The notes under the pieces: generated by a model
The model's input: the letters and a program-made list of their open reading frames with translations, nothing else
What the model was told of the DNA's origin: nothing
The model's database searches: none
Origin: Streptomyces sp. NBC_00259
GTDB lineage: Bacteria; Actinomycetota; Actinomycetes; Streptomycetales; Streptomycetaceae
Reading direction: 5' to 3'
Length of the DNA: 64,000 nt
NCBI RefSeq assembly: GCF_036181745.1
Contig: NZ_CP108080.1
Span: 7,939,501 to 8,003,500 of the forward strand
Program-made: the position numbers and the translations under genes
Shown here: piece by piece, positions 17,892 through 26,058 of the stretch
Layout of the letters: each line of letters opens with the position of its first letter
Numbering within the stretch: position 1 is the first letter of the stretch

Positions 17892-19196
17892 TCATCGAGA
17901 CCGGCCGACATCCAGGTCGCCGCGCCCACGCCGCAGCGAGCTCGTGATGCGAGAGGTGTCGGCGCTCGTCGGCAACAGCCGCCGCCACGGGGTCCCGCTG
18001 ATCCGCGCGAAGTGCGCCACCTGCAGGACGACCAGAGTCGCGTAGGCCGCTGTCGAGGCGATCGCGCAGCCGGCGGCACCCCACAGGGGGATCAGCATCG
18101 TGTTGAGTCCGATGTTCACCCCCAGGGCGAGCAGCGACGGCAGGACGACGAAGCGCGCCGACCGGAACCGCAGCAGGAACGTGGCGACGGGACGGCCCGC
18201 CGACAGCAGCAGAATTCCGGGAACCAGCCAGGCGACGAGAGCGGCGGCCTCCGCGTAGGCGTGACCGTACACGGGAGTGATCAGGGCGGACACCGCGATC
18301 ACCGTCGTGACGACGGACACGGCACCCAGAATCACCATGAGCCGCACCATCCTGGCCGCGACGGCCGCCGAGCCCTCCATGTCGTGATCGAACTGCCGGG
18401 GCAGAGTGACCTGTGCGAAGGCGTCGACGCCGATGCGGCTCAGCTCCGCGAGGGTGACGGCGAGCGTGTAGATGCCGACATCGCGAGGGCCCGCCAGCGC
18501 GTTCAGCAGGAACACGTCGGACCTGAGCAGCAGATAGGACGCGGCCGAACCGGCGTGCAGCCGCAGGCCTTTGGCGCAGGTCGTCTTGGCGAGCCCCAGG
18601 CGCGGCCGGCTGACGGTGACTCCGCCCCTCCCGACCAGCACCACCAGGGAGACCCCGAACGACACGGACCAGACGACGACGACCGTGTACACGGTGAGGT
18701 GTCCGGTGAGACCGAGTGCGACCAGGCACGTGCACTGGACGACCGCGCCCGCCAGCGGGGCCAGTCCCGCCACATGGGGGCGGTCGCGCAGTACGGCGAT
18801 GTTGCTCGAGTACAGCACGCCGACGCCCAGCGGCACGCCCACACAGGCCGTGGCCAGCAGCCACAGATCAGGCATGTTGCCGTGCCCCTGGAACACGACT
18901 GCCGCCGCCATCGCCGCGAGGGCGGCCCCGGCGCCGATCATCAGCCCCAGCGGAACGCTGTTGCCCTCCAGGGAGGCGCGTCTGCCCTTGTCCGACCACA
19001 GGGCCGTCTGCGCCTGCTCGATGGACAGATGCCCGAGGGCCATGGCGGCGGTGCCGACCGTGACCGCCATGTAGTACGTACCGCGCGCTTCGGGCGGCAG
19101 GGCCCTGGCGATGATGACACTGGCGACGACACCCATGACGAGGGCGCCCGCGCGAGCCGCGACCATCCGGACGAACTGCAGTCTGCTGTCGGCCAT
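17892..19196 (-). CDS. Wzx-like polysaccharide flippase
   Basis: A 434-residue polytopic membrane protein of the MOP/MATE exporter superfamily (RfbX/Wzx type), with about 12-14 helices throughout. ATG at 19196 is preceded by GAGGAG; the frame also opens at a TTG at 19214, which has no ribosome site. It should translocate lipid-linked repeat units across the membrane before polymerisation by the product at 15699. It converges on the methyltransferase gene and is 49 bp downstream of a glycosyltransferase gene on its own strand. Confidence 0.87.
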   Translation of the reverse strand: MADSRLQFVRMVAARAGALVMGVVASVIIARALPPEARGTYYMAVTVGTAAMALGHLSIEQAQTALWSDKGRRASLEGNSVPLGLMIGAGAALAAMAAAVVFQGHGNMPDLWLLATACVGVPLGVGVLYSSNIAVLRDRPHVAGLAPLAGAVVQCTCLVALGLTGHLTVYTVVVVWSVSFGVSLVVLVGRGGVTVSRPRLGLAKTTCAKGLRLHAGSAASYLLLRSDVFLLNALAGPRDVGIYTLAVTLAELSRIGVDAFAQVTLPRQFDHDMEGSAAVAARMVRLMVILGAVSVVTTVIAVSALITPVYGHAYAEAAALVAWLVPGILLLSAGRPVATFLLRFRSARFVVLPSLLALGVNIGLNTMLIPLWGAAGCAIASTAAYATLVVLQVAHFARISGTPWRRLLPTSADTSRITSSLRRGRGDLDVGRSR

Positions 19197-19245
19197 GCCG
19201 CCGGATCTCCTCAACTGACCGTTCGCCGCCGGGACGCCCCTGCCA

Positions 19246-20433
19246 CTACGCCGTGAATCGGCGCTCCAGCAACTGGTGATAGAGCGCTACGTACCGGTCC
19301 ACCATCACGTCGGCGGTGAGGTTGGCCAGGGCCCATTCACGTGCCCGCCGTCCCAGGACGGCAGCGGCTTCCCGGTCGCCGAGCACCGACTGGAGGCCGT
19401 CGGCCAGGGCGTCCGCGTCGGCGGGGGCGACGAGCACGCCCCGTCCGTCCTCGAGGAGTTCCGGCGTGCCGCCCACCGCGGTGGCGACCACGGGCCGCCC
19501 CGCCGCCATGGCCTCCATCACGGCATTGCTGGACCCTTCGTACAGGGACGGAAGGACGACCACGTCCGCCCGGGCCAGGAACCCGGCGACATCGGTGCGG
19601 AAGCCGAAGAAACGTACGTCGATCCTCAGGCAGGCGGCCAGCTCCTCCAGCGCGTGGCGCTCGGCACCGTCTCCGATCAGGACAAGGGTGCACGGCCTTC
19701 CTCTGCGCCGTAGCTCCGTGCACGCCTCCAGGAGGTGCCGGTGCCCCTTGTGGGACGCGAGATTGGCGACGCACAGCACCACGGGCAGCGAAGTGACCAC
19801 CTCGGCGGGCCGGGCGATCTCGAACTCCTTCCGGGTCATCCCGTTGGGAATCACCGTGAGCTTGGCGTCGGGGACGCCCTCGTCCCGCCGGACGTCATCG
19901 GCGACCGCCTGCGCGTTGGCGACCAGTAGATCCGTCCACCGTGTGGCGATCCGCTCCAGAGCCAACGCCACACGGTGTCCGCGCTTGAAGAAGCCAAGAC
20001 TCCGCCGGCCCGCCACCAGCACGGGTACGCGCGCCAACCGTGCGGCGGGGGCGGCCAGCACGTAGGAGTGCAGGAGGAAGGCCTGCAGAACCTGCGGCTT
20101 CTCCCTCCTCAGAAAGGCCAACAGGTTGACGAAGGCCCGGACGTTGCCGGTCAGCGACTTCCAGTGCAACGTCACGCGCTGGAATCCCAGATTCACCAGG
20201 ATCACTCCGGAGTCCCGCAGCTCAGCCTCCCGCGGGCCCTTGTGGAACAGGACCAGCAGATGGGTGCGGACACCACGCTGGCTCAGTCCGCGGGCGAGCA
20301 GGACGAGCTGCTTCTCCGCGCCCCCGAGACCGAGCTGTCCGATCAACAGGCAGACCCGGGAGAGGGATTGGCGCGAGGGTGCGGCCTCGGCGAAAGAGAC
20401 GAGTGGTGCTTGTGTGTGATCCATCATGTGCAT
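19246..20433 (-). CDS. GT4 family glycosyltransferase
   Basis: A 395-residue GT-B glycosyltransferase. The N-terminal motif LGLGGAEKQL binds acceptor or phosphates, and the C-terminal domain has GDGAERHALE and EGSSNAVMEAMAAGRPVV, the family E-x7-E site for the nucleotide sugar. It is cytoplasmic and adds one sugar of the repeat unit. The start is uncertain among GTG 20442, ATG 20433 and ATG 20427; none has a strong ribosome site. It is expressed with the flippase. Confidence 0.88.
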   Translation of the reverse strand: MHMMDHTQAPLVSFAEAAPSRQSLSRVCLLIGQLGLGGAEKQLVLLARGLSQRGVRTHLLVLFHKGPREAELRDSGVILVNLGFQRVTLHWKSLTGNVRAFVNLLAFLRREKPQVLQAFLLHSYVLAAPAARLARVPVLVAGRRSLGFFKRGHRVALALERIATRWTDLLVANAQAVADDVRRDEGVPDAKLTVIPNGMTRKEFEIARPAEVVTSLPVVLCVANLASHKGHRHLLEACTELRRRGRPCTLVLIGDGAERHALEELAACLRIDVRFFGFRTDVAGFLARADVVVLPSLYEGSSNAVMEAMAAGRPVVATAVGGTPELLEDGRGVLVAPADADALADGLQSVLGDREAAAVLGRRAREWALANLTADVMVDRYVALYHQLLERRFTA

Positions 20434-20654
20434 ATAGGGCACGACTCGCTATTCGGCGTTAATCGGGTATGTCGTGGTTTAGTGTAGGCCTGTGTTGATC
20501 ACGGCCGCAGCTTTGACGGCCGCCGCATCCGCGTGTCAGGCCTGAGGTGAGTCGATCACGCCACCATGTCGCCGCCCCGGACCCCGACGCACTCCGGCTC
20601 CACGGCGCGATGGCCGCCGACACACCCGCGAGTGTTGACGGAAGGAACGCCGAG
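20434..20654. promoter_or_regulatory. divergent promoter region, GT4 versus acyltransferase genes
   Basis: About 220 bp between divergent genes. The left part (20441-20490) is relatively AT-rich and contains TAGTGT at 20480-20485, a possible -10 element for rightward transcription. The last 26 bp are the 5' part of the duplicated unit described separately. No other gene is supported. Confidence 0.4.
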
Positions 20655-21176
20655 ATGAAGAACAGGCTCATGGTCTGGGGTGTGCGTTGCTTCTACAAGC
20701 TGATCGGCCAGCGGCTGCACTGGCGCACCCCCGGCGCCCGACGGCTGCGTGGCTGGTGTGCCCACAAGATCTGCGCAGACGTGCAACTGCCGGTCACCAT
20801 CAACGCCGGAGTGGGGCTCCCTCCCACCCTGACGATGGGGCCGTACGCCGGAATCGGGCAGGGCGCGATGTTCCTCGGCCTGGGCAACGTGTCCCTGGGC
20901 GCGCACCTGACGATGGGTCCGGAGTGCCTGTTCATCACGGGAGACCATCCCGTGCCCAAAGCAGGGGGAAACTTCCGCGACCACACCCCGGTGCACGCCG
21001 ACATCGTCGTGGAGGAGGACGTCTTTCTCGGCGCCCGGGTGACGATTCTGCCCGGCGTGACCATCGGCCGTGGTGCCGCCGTTGGTGCGGGCAGCGTGGT
21101 GACGAAGGACGTACCCCCTGAAGTGGTCGTCGCCGGAAATCCGGCCAGAATCGTCCGTGCCCGTGAGCAGGTATGA
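20655..21176 (+). CDS. hexapeptide-repeat acyltransferase, first tandem copy
   Basis: A 173-residue left-handed beta-helix protein of the maltose/galactoside O-acetyltransferase type. Imperfect hexapeptides run from about residue 50, with catalytic His in ITGDHPVPKAGG and the terminal turn VGAGSVVTKDVPPEVVVAGNPAR. ATG at 20655 is chosen because the GGAAGG leader and the start are conserved in the second copy; an upstream frame to 20547 is not. It likely acetylates a sugar of the polysaccharide using acetyl-CoA, as a trimer. The next gene is its tandem duplicate. Confidence 0.88.
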   Translation: MKNRLMVWGVRCFYKLIGQRLHWRTPGARRLRGWCAHKICADVQLPVTINAGVGLPPTLTMGPYAGIGQGAMFLGLGNVSLGAHLTMGPECLFITGDHPVPKAGGNFRDHTPVHADIVVEEDVFLGARVTILPGVTIGRGAAVGAGSVVTKDVPPEVVVAGNPARIVRAREQV

Positions 21177-21206
21177 AAGCCGAGTGTTGACGGAAGGAAC
21201 GCCGAG

Positions 21207-21728
21207 ATGAAGAACAGGCTCATGGTCTGGGGTGTGCGTTGCTTCTACAAGCTGATCGGCCAGCGGCTGCACTGGCGCATCCCCGGTTCCCTTCGCCTTC
21301 GTGCCTGGTGCGCCCACAAGATCTGCGCGGATGTGGAATTGCCGGTCATCATCCTTGCGGGCGTATGCCTGCCACCATCCTTGAGGATGGGGCAGCACGC
21401 GGGAATCGGGGAGGGCGCCAGGTTCCTCGGCCCGGGCGCCGTGTCCCTGGGCGCGCATCTGTCGATGGGTCCGGAGTGCCTGTTCATCACGGGAGACCAT
21501 CCCGTGCCCAAAGCAGGGGGTAAGTTCCGCGACCACACCCCGGTGCACGCCGACATCGTCGTGGAGGAGGACGTCTTTCTCGGCGCCCGGGTGACGATTC
21601 TGCCCGGCGTGACCATCGGCCGTGGTGCCGCCGTTGGCGCGGGCAGCGTGGTGACGAAGGACGTACCCGCCGAAGTGGTCGTCGCCGGAAATCCAGCCAG
21701 GATGATCCGGGCCCGTGAGCGGGCGTGA
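21207..21728 (+). CDS. hexapeptide-repeat acyltransferase, second tandem copy
   Basis: 173 residues, the same length as the preceding copy, with identical catalytic region (TGDHPVPKAGG, VVEEDVFLGARVTILPG) and terminal coil. Differences cluster in residues about 25-80, the part that would shape acceptor binding, so the pair may modify different hydroxyls. Same leader and ribosome site as copy one, 30 bp after its stop codon. It converges on a methyltransferase gene. Confidence 0.88.
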   Translation: MKNRLMVWGVRCFYKLIGQRLHWRIPGSLRLRAWCAHKICADVELPVIILAGVCLPPSLRMGQHAGIGEGARFLGPGAVSLGAHLSMGPECLFITGDHPVPKAGGKFRDHTPVHADIVVEEDVFLGARVTILPGVTIGRGAAVGAGSVVTKDVPAEVVVAGNPARMIRARERA

Positions 21729-21761
21729 AGAACTCGGGCGAATCCCAGGCCGACTTCTGCG

Positions 21762-22613
21762 CTACTTCTCGAGAACCAGGGTGATGGACGAGACATGGCG
21801 CAGCGCGCAGAAAGCCAACCAGTCGATCACGGCACGCCTGGAACGGCGGTAGCCGGCCAGGCCGCCGTGACCGAGCATCGCCGAGATCTTCTGCTGGTAG
21901 AGCTCTTGTGTGTACCGGTACGAAAGCTTCAGGCCCGCACGCTTCGACTCCTGCGAGAATTCCTCGAAGTAGCGGTAGGTCGTCCCCAGGTGTAGATAGG
22001 TCGAGATGCGCTCGGCCGTTTCCCTGATGTCCCCGGACCTGTTGTTCCCCACCCTCATCTGTCGCCACATGCGTGCCATTGCTGCACGCTGCTCATGACC
22101 GCGAACGCGGTGAATCAGCGGCATGAGGACGTGACCGTCGCACAGCGCGTTCCGCAACGGGAACACATGCATCGAGCATCCGCCCGGCCCGAGTACGCGG
22201 CTGAGCTGAGCCAGGAACGAAGGGAGGCTGACAACGTGCTCCAGTACCTGGTTCGACACCACGATGTCGAACGCTCCGTCAGGGTATGGCCAAGCCTCGT
22301 GCTGGGAAACGGACGTGATGCGCTCGGCCCACGGGACACCCGGCATCAAACCCTCCAGTCGATCCACCGTCGATCCGGGGAACTCTGGGTACTCTGCCAA
22401 AGTGTCGGTGACGTCGAATCCGTGGACCTCGATATCGGCTCCGGGGTTCAGGTCGGTCAACCCGGCCTGGAGAAACGCGATGAGGTCTCCTTTGCCGCAA
22501 CCCACGTCAAGAACTCGAAAAGTTTCACGCCCTGCTCGGCTGGACAACTCCGTGTTCGCCGCCGCCAAAAGGTGCTGATGTGTGAGACTTTTCGGTGCCA
22601 GAGAGATGGTCAT
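21762..22613 (-). CDS. class I SAM-dependent methyltransferase
   Basis: A 283-residue protein with VLDVGCGKGD (motif I), an acidic residue in HGFDVTD, and DIVVSNQVLEHVV (motif post I/II of the Methyltransf_11/25 type). The C-terminal third, rich in Arg and aromatic residues, is not assigned. Start ATG at 22613; an in-frame GTG at 22673 is possible but runs through a palindrome at 22631-22642. Probably a sugar O- or C-methyltransferase of the polysaccharide locus. Confidence 0.82.
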   Translation of the reverse strand: MTISLAPKSLTHQHLLAAANTELSSRAGRETFRVLDVGCGKGDLIAFLQAGLTDLNPGADIEVHGFDVTDTLAEYPEFPGSTVDRLEGLMPGVPWAERITSVSQHEAWPYPDGAFDIVVSNQVLEHVVSLPSFLAQLSRVLGPGGCSMHVFPLRNALCDGHVLMPLIHRVRGHEQRAAMARMWRQMRVGNNRSGDIRETAERISTYLHLGTTYRYFEEFSQESKRAGLKLSYRYTQELYQQKISAMLGHGGLAGYRRSRRAVIDWLAFCALRHVSSITLVLEK

Positions 22614-22630
22614 GCTGCCGTACTGTACAT

Positions 22631-22642
22631 GCGCTATAGCGC
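22631..22642. promoter_or_regulatory. 12-bp perfect palindrome GCGCTATAGCGC
   Basis: GCGCTATAGCGC lies 18 bp upstream of the methyltransferase start codon, in the divergent gap before the GT4 gene at 22784. A TGTACA palindrome is 6 bp away. Position is right for an operator, but no regulator is known for it. Confidence 0.45.
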
Positions 22643-22783
22643 GAAGCGGACGTGAAACGCCCCAGGTCTGCACTGCTTGGGTGTTCCTTCCGATCCGGGT
22701 TAATGGCGCCGCTACCGATTGAAGCCTGTCGTACCTCGTGCCCTTGACGAATACTTCGGTGCGCGCCGCCTAGTATCTGTCCC

Positions 22784-23992
22784 ATGTCGACCGCTACGTA
22801 CCGAGCCGCAGGTTCGGAATTCCGTCGCCTTCGTGTGCTGAGGGTGATCACGCGAATGAACATCGGCGGACCGGCTGTTCAGGTGTCGGCGCTTCTTCGG
22901 GGGCTGGATTCCGAGCGATTCGAGCATCGTCTCATCGCCGGATTCGTGGCACCGGACGAGGCGGACCATCTGGAGCAGCGGGCACCCGACCTCCCGGTTC
23001 AGCGGATCAACGGACTGGGACGCGCCGTGCGGCCCACGGACGACGCCCGCTGCCTCGTCGAACTCGTCGCCGCCATGCGGCGGTTCCGGCCCCACATCGT
23101 CCATACGCACACCGCGAAAGCCGGTGCTCTGGGCCGGACCGCCGCGGTACTGGCCCGAGTGCCGTCAAGGGTGCACACCTTTCACGGCCATCTCCTGCAC
23201 GGCTACTTCTCCCCGGCGAAAACCAGAGTCGTGGTGGGCGCCGAACGCGGGCTCGCCGCGCTCACGGACCGGCTCGTCGCCGTCGGCGGACGGGTACGCG
23301 ACGACCTCGTCGCCGCGGGAATCGGCAGGGCCGGCCAGTACTCGGTGGTCCCGCCCGGCACCAGTCTCGCCCCGGCACCCGACCCCGCGAAGGCCAGGAG
23401 CCTCCTGGGACTGCCACAGAACTGCCCCGTGGTGGCGTACGTCGGCCGCATCACCGCGATCAAGCGCCCCGACCGGCTCCTGGCCGTGGCCCGGGAGGTA
23501 CACCGGGTCGTACCCGAAGCGCACTTCGTGGTGTGCGGCGCGGGCGACCTGCGGCCGGACCCGGAAGCCGTCGCCGAACTCGGCGACCATCTCCATCTGC
23601 TGGGCTGGCGCGCGGACGTGGAGACCGTCTACGCCGCCGCCGACATGGTCCTGCTGACGTCGGACAACGAGGGCATGCCGGTCAGTCTGATCGAAGCAGG
23701 CCTCGCCGGGCTGCCTGCTGTCGCCACCGACGTCGGGAGCGTCGCGGAGGTGGTGCAGGACGGTATGACCGGATTTCTGGCCGGACCACGGACCACGGAG
23801 ATCGCCGGCCACACGGTGACCCTTCTGCGCGATGCGAAACTGCGCCAGGAGATGGGCGCACGGGCGCGCACGTTCACCGGGCGGCGCTTCGGCGAGGAGC
23901 GCCTGGTGGCCGACACACAGGCCCTCTACACCTCCATCGCCGTCGCCCGCGGCTGGTGGACCGCACCCCGTCCGAAAGGTGAGCACAGTTGA
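22784..23992 (+). CDS. GT4 family glycosyltransferase
   Basis: A 402-residue GT-B enzyme. The N-terminal RMNIGGPAVQV loop, the HTHTAKAGALGR and HTFHGHLLHGYF motifs (UDP-sugar transferase type), the hinge VAYVGRITAIKRPD, and DNEGMPVSLIEAGLAGLP (E-x7-E) define the fold. It resembles WbnH/WcaA-like enzymes of polysaccharide synthesis. ATG at 22784. The stop overlaps the TTG start of the epimerase gene (TTGA), so they are co-translated. Confidence 0.9.
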   Translation: MSTATYRAAGSEFRRLRVLRVITRMNIGGPAVQVSALLRGLDSERFEHRLIAGFVAPDEADHLEQRAPDLPVQRINGLGRAVRPTDDARCLVELVAAMRRFRPHIVHTHTAKAGALGRTAAVLARVPSRVHTFHGHLLHGYFSPAKTRVVVGAERGLAALTDRLVAVGGRVRDDLVAAGIGRAGQYSVVPPGTSLAPAPDPAKARSLLGLPQNCPVVAYVGRITAIKRPDRLLAVAREVHRVVPEAHFVVCGAGDLRPDPEAVAELGDHLHLLGWRADVETVYAAADMVLLTSDNEGMPVSLIEAGLAGLPAVATDVGSVAEVVQDGMTGFLAGPRTTEIAGHTVTLLRDAKLRQEMGARARTFTGRRFGEERLVADTQALYTSIAVARGWWTAPRPKGEHS

Positions 23993-24969
23993 ACGTCCTC
24001 GTTACCGGAGGCGCCGGGTTCATCGGCGCCAACCTGTGCCAGGAGCTCGCATCACGTCCGAACGTGGGCAGGGTCATCGCCCTGGACGACCTGAGCACGG
24101 GCTCCGCGGCCAACCTCGCGGGAACAGACACCGAACTGGTCGAGGGAAGCATCCTCGATCCCACGCTCGTCGACAGCGTCGTACCCCGAGTGGACGCCGT
24201 CGTCCATCTGGCGGCCCGTCCGTCCGTACCGCGCTCCCTTGCCGACCCGGTCGCCAGCCACCACGTCAACGCCACCGGCACGGTCAACGTCCTCGAGGCA
24301 TGCCGACGCGCGGGCGTCCCCGTCGTCGCCGCCTCCTCGTCCTCGGTCTACGGAGCCACCGCGGTCCTGCCGAAGCACGAGAACCTGGCGACCCGGCCAC
24401 TGAGCCCCTACGCCGCGAGCAAGCTCGCGACCGAGGCGTACGTCCTCGCCTATGGCGCCTCGTTCGGCCTGCCCACCCTGGCGTTCCGGTTCTTCAACGT
24501 CTACGGGCCCCTGCAGCCGGCCGGACACGCCTACGCCGCCGTGGTCCCGGCCTTCATCGACGCCATGCTGCGCGGCACCCCCGTACGGATCTTCGGCGAC
24601 GGACTGCAGACCCGTGACTTCACCTACGTGGGCACCGTCGTCCGGGTGCTGGCCGACGCGGTGCTGCGCCAGGTGTCCTACGCCGGGCCGGTGAACCTCG
24701 CCTTCGGGACCCGGGTGACCCTGCTCGACCTCGCCCGGGAACTCTCCGACATCACCGGACTACCGGCCGGCATCCGGCACGAGGCGCCGAGGGCGGGTGA
24801 CGTCCGCGACTCCCAGGCGGCCGACGGGCTGGTTCGCGAGCTGTTCCCCGACATCGTCCAAGTGCCCCTGGAGCAGGGGTTGGAAAGGACGGTGAACTGG
24901 TTCCGCACGCTGCCCGACTACGCGGAGCGGCCGGCAGCCGCCGCAGCGGTGCCGGCCGACGTGGGCTGA
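23989..24969 (+). CDS. NAD-dependent sugar-nucleotide epimerase/dehydratase
   Basis: A 326-residue extended SDR. TGGAGFIG at residues 6-13 binds NAD, and Tyr141 with Lys145 (SPYAASK) form the catalytic pair, with SSSSVY upstream. RFFNVYGP and RIFGDGLQTRDFTYV are typical of UDP-glucose 4-epimerase/WbpP relatives. TTG start at 23989 overlaps the upstream stop by 4 bp, with GGTGAG as ribosome site. It probably supplies a UDP-hexose epimer for the repeat unit; the exact sugar is not predictable. Confidence 0.87.
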   Translation: MNVLVTGGAGFIGANLCQELASRPNVGRVIALDDLSTGSAANLAGTDTELVEGSILDPTLVDSVVPRVDAVVHLAARPSVPRSLADPVASHHVNATGTVNVLEACRRAGVPVVAASSSSVYGATAVLPKHENLATRPLSPYAASKLATEAYVLAYGASFGLPTLAFRFFNVYGPLQPAGHAYAAVVPAFIDAMLRGTPVRIFGDGLQTRDFTYVGTVVRVLADAVLRQVSYAGPVNLAFGTRVTLLDLARELSDITGLPAGIRHEAPRAGDVRDSQAADGLVRELFPDIVQVPLEQGLERTVNWFRTLPDYAERPAAAAAVPADVG

Positions 24970-24989
24970 CAGTGATCTGACGCGGTACC

Positions 24990-25025
24990 GAGGGCGGTCA
25001 CCCCCGACGGGCGGTGACCGCCCTC
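24990..25025. terminator. bidirectional hairpin between convergent epimerase and transferase genes
   Basis: GAGGGCGGTCACC at 24990-25002 pairs perfectly with 25013-25025 across a 10-nt loop. It lies between two convergent stop codons and reaches the minus-strand stop. Confidence 0.8.
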
Positions 25026-26058
25026 AGTGCTGTTCGTCGGCGACCGCGGCGTAGACGGGGACTCTCAGGAGCCGCAGCCAGACGACGGCGGTCACCGCGA
25101 CCACGGCGATCAGCACGGCGCTCTGCGGGACGATCTTGAACAGGACCAGGACGGCCGTGAGACTCGTCAGCGCGGCGAAGCCCCCGATGGCGACGGTCAC
25201 CTGGCGGACCGTAAGGCCGAGGCGCCGCAGCCGGTGGGCGACGTGGTCCTTGCCGCCCTGCATGACGGGCCGGCCCTCTCGGCGCCTCGCCACCATCACC
25301 AGGCCGGTGTCCGCGGTGACCACCAGGGTGATGAGCAGCAGACTGCCGTACCCGGACAGGGCGGTGCTGTCCCGGTGCAGGGTCATGCTCGCGGACGACA
25401 CGAGGAAGCCGACGAACAGCGCGCCCGCGTCACCGAGAAAGATGCGCGCCGGGTGCCAGTTGTGGAACAGGAACCCGGCACAGGCACCGGCGAGGGCGGC
25501 GGCGACCGACGCGGTGCCGACCAGACCGGCGGAGAGCGCGGCGCAGCACAGGAATGCCGCGATGACCGCGGTCACCGTGGACACCACCCCGTCCATGTTG
25601 TCCAGCAGATTGAACGCGTTGGTGGTGAAGAGGATCCACATCACCGCGAGTACCGCGTCGACCCATGTGCCGAAGAGCACGGGGTGGCCGCACCAGGCGA
25701 CGACCACGAGCGCTGCCGCCGCCTCGACGGAGAGCCGGATCCGGATGCTGAGCGGACGCAGGTCGTCCACGAGGCCGAGCACGGCGATGACCGCGGCACA
25801 TCCGAGCACCACACCGAGGGTGGAGTCGGTCGCGCCCGCGCCGAACACGACCACACTCGCCGATCCCACGGTCGCCAGGGCGACGGCCATGCCGCCGAGG
25901 TAGGGAGTGGGGGAGACGTGCACCTTACGGATGCCTGGCTGGTCCGTGTACCCGCGCCGTACGGCGAGGAGACGCAGGGGCTCGGTCAGCAGCGCGGCGA
26001 CGGCCAGGGCCACCAGCCCGGCGAGGGCCGTCACCATCCACGGGCTCAGACCGGACAT
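25024..26058 (-). CDS. WecA/MraY-family undecaprenyl-phosphate sugar-phosphate transferase
   Basis: A 344-residue membrane protein with about 10-11 helices. Diagnostic cytoplasmic motifs are LVDDLR (Mg2+ site), NAFNLLDNMDG, FLGDAG and KDHVAHRL. This PNPT family starts glycan synthesis by moving a HexNAc-1-phosphate to undecaprenyl phosphate. It is the likely initiating enzyme of the polysaccharide, because no WbaP-type transferase is visible here. ATG at 26058 overlaps the upstream epimerase gene by 13 bp, so translation is coupled. An open frame continues upstream in-frame but is the wrong frame of the epimerase. Confidence 0.9.
   Translation of the reverse strand: MSGLSPWMVTALAGLVALAVAALLTEPLRLLAVRRGYTDQPGIRKVHVSPTPYLGGMAVALATVGSASVVVFGAGATDSTLGVVLGCAAVIAVLGLVDDLRPLSIRIRLSVEAAAALVVVAWCGHPVLFGTWVDAVLAVMWILFTTNAFNLLDNMDGVVSTVTAVIAAFLCCAALSAGLVGTASVAAALAGACAGFLFHNWHPARIFLGDAGALFVGFLVSSASMTLHRDSTALSGYGSLLLITLVVTADTGLVMVARRREGRPVMQGGKDHVAHRLRRLGLTVRQVTVAIGGFAALTSLTAVLVLFKIVPQSAVLIAVVAVTAVVWLRLLRVPVYAAVADEQH

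Larger units (their letters stand above)
20629..21728 (+). repeat. 552-bp direct tandem duplication (leader plus acyltransferase gene)
   Basis: Bases from 20629 and from 21181 begin identically (CGAGTGTTGACGGAAGGAAC) and stay in register at a 552-bp offset through the end of both genes. The leader and first 75 codon-bases and the 3' half are nearly identical; the section around 20735-20890 versus 21287-21442 has clearly diverged. Confidence 0.9.
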
